From an uncultured Clostridium sp. (GTDB lineage: Bacteria; Bacillota; Clostridia; Clostridiales; Clostridiaceae), in the NCBI RefSeq assembly GCF_900769625.1, contig NZ_CAAGHK010000049.1:1-48353 (forward strand): a stretch of 48,353 nucleotides of DNA. Direction: 5' to 3'. Below, in pieces: positions 24,503 to 33,340 of the stretch. Made by a program: the position numbers and the translations under genes. The notes below the pieces were generated by a model. It was not told the DNA's origin. It did no database searches and was given only the letters and a program-made list of their open reading frames with translations. The first letter of the stretch is position 1; the number at the start of each line of letters is the position of its first letter.

Positions 24503-24691
24503 TTATTTATTAATATTTTGAAGAAAATCAACTGAGATTGGTCCTACTTTAATACTATTTTTAGGTGGATTATTTGAAAAGTAATCATAGTTAAATATTA
24601 AATAAGCATTATATATTATTAAACAAATTAAACATAGCGTTAATGCATAAATAATAAATGTTAGCAGTCTATTTATTTTTTTATCGTCCAC
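24503..24691 (-). CDS. small single-pass membrane protein, unknown
   Basis: 62 residues from a GTG at 24691 (MDDKKINRLLTFIIYALTL). One hydrophobic stretch at about 9-34 follows a charged N terminus, giving an N-in single-span protein with a short outside tail ending in DFLQNINK. Not recognised as a named family. On the minus strand GGAAGGA lies 5 nt before the start, and the gene ends against a shared bidirectional terminator; these support it being real. Confidence 0.6.
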   Translation of the reverse strand: MDDKKINRLLTFIIYALTLCLICLIIYNAYLIFNYDYFSNNPPKNSIKVGPISVDFLQNINK

Positions 24692-24854
24692 AAAAATCCT
24701 TCCCTATGTATATTGCTTATGTTTTAGTATAGTATTTAAATTATATGAATATGAAATTTACTTAAAAAATCTATTTCTAGTAATGATATTCAAGTATTGT
24801 AAATATAAAGAAAAAAATTTAAACTTAAATAGAGTAATAAGTAGAGGAGTTGTT

Positions 24855-25700
24855 ATGATGCGTGAAGTTAATGTAGCTTTAGTAACAGATGTAGTAAAAA
24901 AGCTGTCAATTGAAGCTAATTATTTTTTAGGGGACGATATAAAAGAATCATTAATGAAGTCAAGAAGAGAAGAAACATATGAACTAGCAGGACAAGTTCT
25001 TGACAAGATTATCTTAAACTCTGAAATTGCATGCAAAGAAGAAATGCCTATGTGCCAGGATACAGGAATGGCATGTGTGTTCTTAGAAATAGGACAAGAT
25101 GTACATTTTGTAGGGGGTAATTTAGAAGAGGCTATAAATGAGGGAGTAAGAAGAGGGTATGAAGAAGGATTTTTAAGAAAATCTGTTGTTGAAGACCCAA
25201 TAAGAAGAGTCAATACAAAGGATAATACACCAGCTATAATCTACTATGATATTGTAAATGGAGATAAAGTGAAAATTACATTAGCACCAAAGGGATTTGG
25301 TTCAGAAAATATGAGCAGGATTGGAATGTTAAAGCCATCTGACGGGCTTGAAGGTGTAAAGAACTTCATTATTGAAACAGTAAAGGCTGCCGGCCCAAAT
25401 CCATGTCCACCAATGGTTGTTGGTATTGGAATCGGAGGAACTTTTGATAAAGCTGCTTATCTGGCAAAGAAGGCTCTGATAAGACCTATTAATACAAGCA
25501 ATAAGGATGAATTTTATAAAGAATTAGAAATAGAATTATTAGAAAAAATAAATAAGCTTGGTATTGGACCTCAGGGATTTGGAGGCAAGACTACAGCATT
25601 AGGACTTAACATTGAAGCATATCCAACACATATTGCAGGTCTTCCAGTAGCAGTTAACATTAACTGCCATGCTACTAGACATAAAGAAGCAATAATATAG
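24855..25700 (+). CDS. fumarate hydratase (class I), alpha subunit
   Basis: 281 residues from ATG 24855; the next ATG (24858) is equally possible, and GAGGAG lies just before both. N-terminal catalytic region of the oxygen-sensitive iron-sulfur hydro-lyases (TtdA/FumA N-terminal family): cluster cysteines in MCQDTGMACVF, GPNPCPPM and NINCHATRH. It interconverts fumarate and malate with the beta subunit encoded next. Tartrate dehydratase is the related alternative; fumarase is usual in clostridia. Confidence 0.88.
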   Translation: MMREVNVALVTDVVKKLSIEANYFLGDDIKESLMKSRREETYELAGQVLDKIILNSEIACKEEMPMCQDTGMACVFLEIGQDVHFVGGNLEEAINEGVRRGYEEGFLRKSVVEDPIRRVNTKDNTPAIIYYDIVNGDKVKITLAPKGFGSENMSRIGMLKPSDGLEGVKNFIIETVKAAGPNPCPPMVVGIGIGGTFDKAAYLAKKALIRPINTSNKDEFYKELEIELLEKINKLGIGPQGFGGKTTALGLNIEAYPTHIAGLPVAVNINCHATRHKEAII

Positions 25701-25746
25701 AAATTTTCAATTTTGAATAACTACATAGTATTTTGGGGGAGATAAG

Positions 25747-26304
25747 ATGGAAATAAAGTTACAGACACCTCTGACAGTAGAAAAGGTTAAAAATCTGAAG
25801 GTTGGTGATAGCATATTATTAAGCGGAGTTATATATTCTGCCAGGGATGCAGCTCATAAAAGACTGATAGATTTACTAGATGAAGGTAAGGAACTGCCAA
25901 TGAATATAAAAGATGAAACTATATACTATGTTGGTCCATCACCTGCAAAGCCAGGCAATGTTATAGGTTCAGCAGGACCTACTACAAGCTATAGAATGGA
26001 TGCATATGCACCAAGATTAATGAATCTTGGACTTAAAGGAATGATTGGCAAGGGTGCAAGAAATAAAGAAGTAATAGATTCAATAGTGAGAAATAACGGA
26101 GTTTATTTTGGAGCTATTGGAGGAGCAGCAGCTCTTATTGCTAAAAGCATAGTTAAATCAGAAGTTATAGCTTATGAAGATTTAGGTGCTGAAGCAATAA
26201 GGAGAATGGAAGTAAAAGATATGCCGCTGGTTGTAATTATAGATTCAAAAGGAAACAATCTTTATGAATTAGGACAGAAGGAATATTTGAATTCAATAAA
26301 ATAA
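25747..26304 (+). CDS. fumarate hydratase (class I), beta subunit
   Basis: 185 residues, the C-terminal part of class I fumarase as a separate protein. It carries the conserved GPSPAKPGNVIGSAGPTTSY and GLKGMIGKGARN segments that help bind substrate. ATG after GGGGGAG, 46 nt behind the alpha gene, so one operon. Splitting into two genes is common in anaerobes. Confidence 0.9.
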   Translation: MEIKLQTPLTVEKVKNLKVGDSILLSGVIYSARDAAHKRLIDLLDEGKELPMNIKDETIYYVGPSPAKPGNVIGSAGPTTSYRMDAYAPRLMNLGLKGMIGKGARNKEVIDSIVRNNGVYFGAIGGAAALIAKSIVKSEVIAYEDLGAEAIRRMEVKDMPLVVIIDSKGNNLYELGQKEYLNSIK

Positions 26305-26310
26305 TATAAA

Positions 26311-26362
26311 TTATAAAAGTTCAAGGGAATAAATTTAATTAAAATTCCTTGAACTTTTATAT
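26311..26362 (+). terminator. terminator after the fumarase operon
   Basis: ATAAAAGTTCAAGG and CCTTGAACTTTTAT form 14 pairs with a central AT-rich loop, ending in TTTTATATT. Confidence 0.75.
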
Positions 26363-26387
26363 TAATGTGAATATAGTAGATTGTAAG

Positions 26388-26440
26388 TATAGTTATTCAC
26401 ATAAGAATAATTATATGTGAATAACTATAATATGTTTTTT
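26388..26440. terminator. second long inverted repeat between convergent genes
   Basis: TATAGTTATTCACATA (26388-26403) and TATGTGAATAACTATA (26414-26429): sixteen perfect pairs with a 10-nt loop, then ATATGTTTTTT. It lies 56 nt past the end of the minus-strand YitT-family gene. The T-run favours plus-strand termination; the minus side is less clear. Confidence 0.65.
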
Positions 26441-26495
26441 CAGAATTGTGGATAAAATAAATAAAATTTAAATATAGAGTTTTGCTTAAATAAAT

Positions 26496-27359
26496 TTATA
26501 TATTCATAAATCCTTTTCCACGAACTTCAGATATATCTACAATTGTTATAAATGCTGACGGGTCTATATGATGTACAGCATTTTTTAGTTCAATCATCTG
26601 ACGTGCTGTAACGATACAGTATAGCATTTTCTTTTTATTATGAGTGTATTCACCTTCAGCAAATAATGAAGTAATACCTCTGTTCAAATCTTTTATAACA
26701 TAATTTATGACTTCAGACTCTTTTTTTGTAAGGATAAGAAGAAGTTTTTTGCTGCTAAATCCTTTTAGCATCCGGTCTAAAACAAGGCTTTGAATAAAAA
26801 GTGATATAAGAGTATATAATGCTTGAGGCAGACCAAATATAAATGCACCAATTATAATAATTATCAAGTTAAGTGAAAAGCCTAAGCTGCCTATATTGAA
26901 ATTTGAATATTTTTTACGTATAAGCATTGTTATTATATCAGTGCCTCCAGTAGAGCCGTTTCTTAAAAAAACAAGTCCAAATCCAATTCCACAAAGAACT
27001 CCACCATAAATGCAGTAAAGCAATAAATCAAGTCCATCAATATTGACAAGTTCAGCTAAAGGTTTAGTAATCATAAGTGAAATTGATAGTGAAAGCATAC
27101 CTATGGTAGTATAAATGGTAAATGATTTATTAAGTTTCTTTAGACTTATTAAAAGAAGTGGTATGTTTATTAGTAATACTGTAATACCTGTTGGAATCTT
27201 AACAGTATATTCAAAAAGTAATCCTACACCTGTAGCACCCCCGCTTAAAAGCTGAGCATGCGATAAGAAAATATTTACGCCTAAAGATGCAATAATACAA
27301 CCTAAAAAAATGATTAATACATCAAATATATTAGCTCTGTATTTGTAATATGTGTCCAT
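26496..27359 (-). CDS. YitT family membrane protein
   Basis: 287 residues. About six hydrophobic segments in the first 200 residues (YitT/DUF161 membrane domain, with LSGGATGVGLLFEY and RNGSTGGTDIITMLI glycine-rich motifs), then a soluble C-terminal DUF2179 domain (about 215-285, with YCIVTARQMIELKNAV). Function of the family is not established; transport is a common guess. Start ATG is served by AAGGAG on the minus strand. Single gene, convergent to the fumarase operon. Confidence 0.9.
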   Translation of the reverse strand: MDTYYKYRANIFDVLIIFLGCIIASLGVNIFLSHAQLLSGGATGVGLLFEYTVKIPTGITVLLINIPLLLISLKKLNKSFTIYTTIGMLSLSISLMITKPLAELVNIDGLDLLLYCIYGGVLCGIGFGLVFLRNGSTGGTDIITMLIRKKYSNFNIGSLGFSLNLIIIIIGAFIFGLPQALYTLISLFIQSLVLDRMLKGFSSKKLLLILTKKESEVINYVIKDLNRGITSLFAEGEYTHNKKKMLYCIVTARQMIELKNAVHHIDPSAFITIVDISEVRGKGFMNI

Positions 27360-27852
27360 GAAAATACTCCTTTAAGTTATAATTCTCTATATATTAAGAC
27401 ATTTTATAGAGTAAAATTCAAGTCTTATAAATGAGAAATTAGACAAGTAAAAAAATACTTTTAATGAGATATATGAAGTACAGAAGAATATGTAAAAAAG
27501 TTAAAGCGTGAATATCATATTAATAAAAATATACTGTTAAAAATATTAAAAAAATTTTCTGCACTTTTTATACATATCATATTAATATTTTTTTGTGATA
27601 ATATATTATTATAGATATTATAATTATCAGATTATAGTTTGTATCAATGGTTATGCACTTATTCCATAAATATAATTATGAATTTATTTAAATTATAAAA
27701 TTACTCAAATAAGTATTAAAAATTGATAGGAAAATTTATTATATGAAAAAGGGATATCCATTGGAAATACTCAATTTTTGAGAGATATTTGAAACAATAA
27801 AATTAACAGAGTTAATATAATATTAGAAAAGTAACATATAAGGAGAACATTA
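27360..27852. other. AT-rich divergent intergenic region
   Basis: About 490 bases between the minus-strand YitT gene and the TPR gene, so it must hold promoters for both, but none with good spacing was found. A 14-base direct repeat ATATCATATTAATA occurs at 27512-27525 and 27574-27587. No supported gene. Confidence 0.5.
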
Positions 27853-28584
27853 ATGAGCAGAATATCATTGCCAGGAAAAATGAAATATAAAAAGATTATT
27901 TTGTTAATATTGGTTTTAATTTCAGCTGGAATTTTAATTTATGAATTTAACAATAACAGAAAGAATAACTCTATAGAAATTAATGATGATGAAACTGAGT
28001 ATTTGTCAGGCATATCACAATATGAAAATAGTAATGATAGTGAGAAGATCTCAGAGGAAGATAAAAATAAAGAAAAGACAAGTGAGAACATTATTTCAGA
28101 TAGAGAAAGAGAATTATATAATAGTGCATATACAACTTTTTTTTCAGGTGATTATGCAGGAGCAGTAATCAAGGGTGATGAAATAGTTAAAGAGTTCCCA
28201 GAAAGTTATATGGGATATAATATAAGGGGAATAGCTAAAGCTTATAATGGAAACTTTAATGACGGAATGTCGGATATCGATAAATCACTATCTATAAAAC
28301 CTGATTACGTATATGGAAGATTCAATAAGGCACTTACATATGAATTATACAACCAATTTGATAATGCACTTGAATGGTACAATAAGGCTCTTGAAATAGA
28401 GGATTATGTATGGACATATTATGGAATTGCTTCGATATATGGAAGAAGGGGTGATGTCAGCAATACTGTAGAGTACTTAAAGAAGGCTGTAGATATAGAC
28501 AGTGTAGTAAAAGAAGAAGCCAGAACAGAGCCGGATTTTGATTCTGTAAGAAATTCTAAGGAATTTAGAGAACTTATGGGATGA
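27853..28584 (+). CDS. membrane-anchored TPR protein
   Basis: 243 residues. N-terminal transmembrane anchor (about 13-31) after a basic start, a Glu/Asp/Ser/Asn-rich linker (38-82), then three to four TPR units (about 88-215; e.g. YNIRGIAKAYNGNFNDGMSD and FNKALTYELYNQFDNALEWY). The TPR part should lie outside the membrane. No enzymatic motif. It precedes a two-component pair with no terminator between, so it may be co-transcribed and belong to the same response; this is inference. ATG follows AAGGAG. Confidence 0.8.
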   Translation: MSRISLPGKMKYKKIILLILVLISAGILIYEFNNNRKNNSIEINDDETEYLSGISQYENSNDSEKISEEDKNKEKTSENIISDRERELYNSAYTTFFSGDYAGAVIKGDEIVKEFPESYMGYNIRGIAKAYNGNFNDGMSDIDKSLSIKPDYVYGRFNKALTYELYNQFDNALEWYNKALEIEDYVWTYYGIASIYGRRGDVSNTVEYLKKAVDIDSVVKEEARTEPDFDSVRNSKEFRELMG

Positions 28585-28639
28585 TTTATTATTTTAATAT
28601 TGATATTTTAATATAGATGAGGGAACAGGAGGGAAAACA

Positions 28640-29332
28640 ATGTTTAATGTATTAGTAGTAGATGATGAAAAAGAAATAAGGGATGCAATAGAGATATATC
28701 TGAGAGGTGAAAATTTAAATGTTTTTAAGGCAGAAGATGGACTTGAAGCACTGGATATATTAGAGCAGAAAAAGATACATCTGATAATTTTAGATGTAAT
28801 GATGCCTAAGCTTGATGGAATAAGAACATGTTTAAAGATAAGAGAAACTCAAAATCTCCCTATAATAATGCTTTCTGCTAAAGGTGAGGATTCAGATAAA
28901 ATCTTAGGATTAAATGTAGGCGCTGATGATTATATAACAAAGCCATTTAACCACCTTGAACTTGTTGCAAGGGTGAAATCTCAGTTGAGAAGATATGAGA
29001 AACCCTTAAATGTAGAAGAAGGTAAAGATATAATTAAGGTTAAGGATATGGTTATTGATACAGTTGCAAAAAAGATTACTGTGAGAGGGGAAGAAATCAA
29101 GGTAACTGCAACAGAATATAAAATACTTCACCTGCTTGCTTCAAATTTAGGAAAAGTATTTTCTATTAAGGAAATATACGAAAAAGTGTGGGAAGAAATG
29201 TTTTATAAAAGTGAAAATACAGTAACAGTTCACATCAGAAGAATAAGAGAAAAGATAGAAATTAATACTAAAGAGCCTGAATATATTAAGGTGGTGTGGG
29301 GTATTGGATACAAGATTGAAAAGGAAGATTAA
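28640..29332 (+). CDS. response regulator, OmpR/PhoB family
   Basis: 230 residues. Receiver domain with acidic pair Asp8/Asp9, phospho-acceptor Asp52 (ILDVMMP), Ser79 and Lys101 (ITKPF). The C-terminal winged helix (about 130-230) is of OmpR/PhoB type (TVTVHIRRIREKIE, VWGIGYKIE). It resembles VanR-like regulators. ATG follows CAGGAGGG. The end overlaps the kinase start by 29 nt, so they are expressed together. Confidence 0.93.
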   Translation: MFNVLVVDDEKEIRDAIEIYLRGENLNVFKAEDGLEALDILEQKKIHLIILDVMMPKLDGIRTCLKIRETQNLPIIMLSAKGEDSDKILGLNVGADDYITKPFNHLELVARVKSQLRRYEKPLNVEEGKDIIKVKDMVIDTVAKKITVRGEEIKVTATEYKILHLLASNLGKVFSIKEIYEKVWEEMFYKSENTVTVHIRRIREKIEINTKEPEYIKVVWGIGYKIEKED

Positions 29333-30659
29333 AGCTTATGCAAACAGCATTTATTTTATAGATATAATTGTTGTTGCAGTAATAACATTAATGCTTTTTT
29401 CAATATTAGGAGATTATGCACAGGTAAATAGAGTACAGCATCAGTTAGCTGTGCAGGAGATAAGGGAAAATACAAATGAACTAATAAATTTAAGCATAAT
29501 AAATATAATATTTATAACTAAAATAGTATTAGTAATCAAGAGGAATCCCAAATCCCCTAAAATCAAATCAAACATAATAAATAATATTATTTTTGTATTA
29601 AAAAATGGTTTTAAATATAAGGAAACAAGAACAACTTTAATAGTTTCTATAACTCTTGGAGTAATAATACTTATAACCTATTTATACTTCTTAGCTACAG
29701 GCGGATACGAGAATAATATATTTGTAAGGTTCTTTCAGACCTATCCTTTTAAAGGAAGTGTCTTCATGATTACTGTATTATTTTTAACTATGATTTATGG
29801 AGTAAAAAAGACTTTAGACATAAGTGTTGTCAATGAGGCGTTAAGAAAAGTGAATGAGGGAAATCTTCAGGATGATATCATACTTGATGGATCACCGGCT
29901 ATAAGAGAGCTTGCACATAATATTAATTTAATAAAAGCAGGATATAAAGAGATACTGGAAGAAGGAGTGCGGAATGAAAAACTAAAGACAGAATTGATAT
30001 CAAATGTATCTCATGATTTAAAGACACCATTAACATCAATAATAAACTATGTAAACATCATTAAAAGTAAAGATATAACTGAAGAGGAGCGAGCTGATTA
30101 TATTGAAATATTAGAGCGAAAATCTTTAAAGCTGAAAGCACTTATAGAAGATTTGTTTGAAATGTCTAAGATAAACAGCGGAAAATTAAAATTAAACAAG
30201 GAGCTTATAGATATCCTTGCACTTGTGCATCAGGGAATTGGAGAATACAGCACTCTTTATGAGGAAAAAAATATTAACTTTAAGGTTACATGTGAGGAAG
30301 ATGCTATATACATGGCTCTTGATGGAAAGATGATGTCGAGGGCTATAGAAAATCTTATAATAAATTCTCTTAAATATTCGTTAGAAAATACAAGAGTATA
30401 TATAGATATAAAAAAAGATAATGGTTATGTGATTATTTCAATGAAAAATATAGCAAATTACGAAATGAATTTTAATGAAGATGAGATGTTTGAAAGATTT
30501 GCAAGAGGCGATAAATCAAGAAACTCTAAAATAGAGGGATCAGGATTAGGGCTTGCAATAACAAAAAGCATTATTGAACTTCATGGAGGCATTGTAAAGA
30601 TAAAAAGGGAAGGCGATATGTTTAAAATTTATATAAAACTTCCGCTAGAAGAAAAATAA
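29304..30659 (+). CDS. sensor histidine kinase
   Basis: 451 residues from TTG 29304, served by AAGGTGG eight bases before and overlapping the regulator gene. Hydrophobic segments near 19-37, 59-78, 111-132 and 152-168 make a four-span sensor region. The HisKA domain has His237 (NVSHDLKTPLTS). The ATPase domain has the N box (ENLIINSLKYS) and GSGLGLAITKS. The usual DxGxG G1 box is replaced by KNIAN at 381-385, as in a subgroup of Firmicutes kinases. Signal unknown. A strong terminator follows. Confidence 0.9.
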   Translation: MDTRLKRKIKAYANSIYFIDIIVVAVITLMLFSILGDYAQVNRVQHQLAVQEIRENTNELINLSIINIIFITKIVLVIKRNPKSPKIKSNIINNIIFVLKNGFKYKETRTTLIVSITLGVIILITYLYFLATGGYENNIFVRFFQTYPFKGSVFMITVLFLTMIYGVKKTLDISVVNEALRKVNEGNLQDDIILDGSPAIRELAHNINLIKAGYKEILEEGVRNEKLKTELISNVSHDLKTPLTSIINYVNIIKSKDITEEERADYIEILERKSLKLKALIEDLFEMSKINSGKLKLNKELIDILALVHQGIGEYSTLYEEKNINFKVTCEEDAIYMALDGKMMSRAIENLIINSLKYSLENTRVYIDIKKDNGYVIISMKNIANYEMNFNEDEMFERFARGDKSRNSKIEGSGLGLAITKSIIELHGGIVKIKREGDMFKIYIKLPLEEK

Positions 30660-30688
30660 ATATTACTAATGAATAAAATTTATCAATT

Positions 30689-30732
30689 AAGTGGTTAATC
30701 TGTAGAAAACGAAAGATTAACTACTTTTTTTA
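30689..30732 (+). terminator. terminator of the TPR/two-component unit
   Basis: AAGTGGTTAATCT (30689-30701) pairs with AGATTAACTACTT (30714-30726) over 13 pairs, followed by TTTTTATA. Confidence 0.9.
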
Positions 30733-30755
30733 TAGATAATTTATAAATTTGAAGT

Positions 30756-30784
30756 TTTACAATTAATATATTAACTACTATAAT
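30756..30784 (+). promoter_or_regulatory. sigma-A promoter of the ribonucleotide reductase alpha gene
   Basis: TTTACA (30756-30761) and perfect TATAAT (30779-30784), 17 bases apart. Transcription would start near 30790, upstream of the NrdR-box-like site. Confidence 0.7.
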
Positions 30785-30826
30785 ATACGATATGTTGTAT
30801 GGGGATAAGAATAATTTTATATATGT

Positions 30827-30842
30827 ACACAAGATATAGTGG
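30827..30842 (+). promoter_or_regulatory. NrdR-box-like site
   Basis: ACACAAGATATAGTGG matches 14 of 16 positions of the NrdR box as I know it (acaCwAtATaTwGtgt). It lies between the promoter and the gene and overlaps the GGAGGG SD. NrdR represses nrd operons in most bacteria. Boxes normally occur in pairs; I did not find a good second copy about 31 bases upstream. Confidence 0.55.
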
Positions 30843-30854
30843 AGGGAAGATAAT

Positions 30855-33086
30855 ATGTCAGCTTTAAATGAATTATGCATAGATGCTGTTTCTGGAATAA
30901 AAAATGAAGAAGGAATTTATTGTGCAGAAAAGTTACTAGAAGCATTAAATTTAATAATAAGAGAGGGAATGAGTGAAGGAGAGATAAGAAAATCACTTAT
31001 TCAGGTTTCTTTAGAATTAACTACTGATATGGAACCAGACTGGCAGTTTGCAGCGTCAAGAATATATACATATGAGCTTTACGATGAAGTCAGAAAAAAC
31101 AGGGGATTAAATAGTACGGAATATTTATATAAGAATTATTATGATTTCATATCTGAGTTAACTGAAAGAGGACTTTATGGAAAGTATATATTAGAAAATT
31201 ACAGCAGAGAAGATATACTTGAACTTGAAAATGCAATAAAGCCAGAAAGAGATTTTATTTTTAATTATAGTGGCATAAATCTCGTATCAAAAAGATATCT
31301 TGTTCAGGATTATAATAGAAATCCTGTTGAACTGCCACAGCAGATGTTTATGGGAATAGCTATGCATCTGGCAATTCCAGAAGAAAAAGAAAAAAGGGTA
31401 TACTGGGCAAAGAGATTTTATGATGTATTAAGTTCATTAAAAGCAACAATGGCAACACCTACTATGTCTAATGCCAGAAAGCCATTTTATCAGTTAAGCT
31501 CATGCTTTATTGATACTGTAGAGGATAGTCTTGAAGGGATATACAAATCGATTGATAACTTTGCACAGGTATCAAAATTTGGCGGCGGAATGGGAATATA
31601 CATTGGTAAGGTAAGAGCCTTAGGGTCATCAATAAGAGGTTTTAAGGGTGCATCTGGAGGTATTATTCCATGGGTAAAGCTGTTTAACGATACAGCAGTT
31701 GCAGTTGATCAGCTGGGTGTAAGAAATGGCTCAGTTGCAATATGGCTTGATGCCTGGCATAAAGATATACCAGAATTTCTTCAGATAAGAACTAACAATG
31801 GAGATGACAGAAAGAAAGCACATGATGTTTTCCCAGGGTTATGTTACCCAGATTTATTCTGGAAACTTGCAGAAAATGATATAGATGCAGACTGGTATAT
31901 GATGTGTCCTCATGAAATCAAAGAAGCTAAGGGATATTCACTTGAAGATTTCTATGGAGCAGAGTGGGAAGAAAAGTACTATGAATGTGTAAATGATGAA
32001 AGAATAGAGAAAAGAGTAATGTCAGTAAAAGACATCGTCAGATTAATAATAAAAAGTGCAGCTGAAACAGGAGCACCATTTGCATTCTATAGAGACACTG
32101 TAAATAAGATGAATCCTAACAAGCACAATGGAATGATTTACTCATCTAATCTGTGTACAGAAATAATGCAGAATATGAGTCCTATGGAAATAGAAAAATC
32201 AGAAATAATTGATGAAGATGGAAGATGTGTGGTAACACAAAAGATAGTTCCAGGAGACTTTGTGGTATGTAATCTTTCTTCAATAGTATTAGGAAATGTA
32301 GATGTATGCAGTGAAGGGGAAATGGAATACGTTGTTGAAACTCAGATAAGAGCAATGGATAACGTAATTGACTTAAATTATTATTCAGTACCTTTTGCAG
32401 AAATAACTAATAAGAAATATAGAGCAATAGGACTTGGAACAAGCGGATATCATCATATGCTTGCTAATAACAGAATTCACTGGACTGAAGAAAGACACAA
32501 GGATTTTGCAGATGAAGTTTATGAAAGAATAAATTACTATGCAGTAAAAGCAAGTATGAATATTGCAAAAGAAAAAGGTGCTTATAAGTTATTTGAAGGA
32601 TCTGACTGGGATAACGGTGATTATTTCGAATTAAGAGATTACAAAGATGAGAAATGGTGTGAATTAAGAAAAGAAATAAAAGAAAATGGAATGAGAAACG
32701 GATATCTTTTAGCCGTAGCACCAAATGGTTCTACAGCAACTATTGCTGGAACATCAGAAGGTATTGATCCAGTAATGGCAAGATTTTATCTAGAAGAAAA
32801 GAAAGGCAGTATAATTCCAAAGACTGCACCAAATCTTAATAATGATAATTACTGGTACTATAATCCGGCGTATAATATAGATCAGGCATGGTCAGTTCAG
32901 ATGAATGGAATACGTCAGAGACATATTGATCAGGGACAGTCATTTAATTTATATATAACTAATAATTACACTATGAGACAGATAATGAATTTATATATTG
33001 AAGCATGTAAATGTGGAGTGAAATCAATTTATTATGTAAGATCAAAATCGCTTGAAGTTACAGAGTGTGAAAGCTGCTCAGCTTAA
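30855..33086 (+). CDS. class I ribonucleoside-diphosphate reductase, alpha (large) subunit
   Basis: 743 residues. Reduces ribonucleotides to deoxyribonucleotides with the beta subunit. The expected active-site residues are present: Cys217 (LSSCF), Asn432/Cys434/Glu436 (SSNLCTEI), Cys472 (VVCNLSS), radical-path Tyr726/Tyr727 and C-terminal thiol pair Cys738/Cys741. The N terminus lacks the start of a standard ATP-cone, so dATP inhibition may be absent. Clostridia rely mainly on class III/II enzymes, so this oxygen-dependent class is notable. No nrdI or nrdH gene is nearby. ATG follows TGGAGGG. Confidence 0.92.
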   Translation: MSALNELCIDAVSGIKNEEGIYCAEKLLEALNLIIREGMSEGEIRKSLIQVSLELTTDMEPDWQFAASRIYTYELYDEVRKNRGLNSTEYLYKNYYDFISELTERGLYGKYILENYSREDILELENAIKPERDFIFNYSGINLVSKRYLVQDYNRNPVELPQQMFMGIAMHLAIPEEKEKRVYWAKRFYDVLSSLKATMATPTMSNARKPFYQLSSCFIDTVEDSLEGIYKSIDNFAQVSKFGGGMGIYIGKVRALGSSIRGFKGASGGIIPWVKLFNDTAVAVDQLGVRNGSVAIWLDAWHKDIPEFLQIRTNNGDDRKKAHDVFPGLCYPDLFWKLAENDIDADWYMMCPHEIKEAKGYSLEDFYGAEWEEKYYECVNDERIEKRVMSVKDIVRLIIKSAAETGAPFAFYRDTVNKMNPNKHNGMIYSSNLCTEIMQNMSPMEIEKSEIIDEDGRCVVTQKIVPGDFVVCNLSSIVLGNVDVCSEGEMEYVVETQIRAMDNVIDLNYYSVPFAEITNKKYRAIGLGTSGYHHMLANNRIHWTEERHKDFADEVYERINYYAVKASMNIAKEKGAYKLFEGSDWDNGDYFELRDYKDEKWCELRKEIKENGMRNGYLLAVAPNGSTATIAGTSEGIDPVMARFYLEEKKGSIIPKTAPNLNNDNYWYYNPAYNIDQAWSVQMNGIRQRHIDQGQSFNLYITNNYTMRQIMNLYIEACKCGVKSIYYVRSKSLEVTECESCSA

Positions 33087-33087
33087 T

Positions 33088-33150
33088 ATAGCTGATAGTT
33101 GATAATTAATAGCTGAAAGTTTTGATGGAAATTTTACGATGAAAAATTTC
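33088..33150. repeat. degenerate intergenic repeat after the RNR alpha gene
   Basis: ATAGCTGATAGTT (33088-33100) and ATAGCTGAAAGTT (33109-33121) are near-identical direct repeats. A GAAATTTT / AAAATTTC hairpin (33128-33135 with 33143-33150) follows. From memory, similar segments recur between genes in clostridial chromosomes; I could not confirm this here. Confidence 0.45.
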
Positions 33151-33164
33151 TCTGAATATAGTTT

Positions 33165-33194
33165 TTAAGAAAGGCTTATGCCTTTCTTAATTTT
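33165..33194 (+). terminator. terminator between the RNR alpha and beta genes
   Basis: TTAAGAAAGGC-TTAT-GCCTTTCTTAA: eleven perfect pairs followed by TTTT. A terminator inside what would be an nrd operon suggests that beta has its own promoter or is expressed at a lower level. Confidence 0.85.
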
Positions 33195-33340
33195 GACATG
33201 AAAATGATTTTTTGTAGAAAAATTTCTTGGGAAATAATAATATGTAGATAAAAAAGAGAAAATAACAGTAAATTCTGCTTAATATTTAGAGTACGAAACT
33301 TATTATCAGAAAAAATATATATTGAATGGGAGCATTAATA

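Noticed and set aside
27512..27587. 14-base direct repeat as a possible insertion-site duplication
   Set aside because: The 48 bases between the copies hold no element, and repeats of A/T words are expected in this region.
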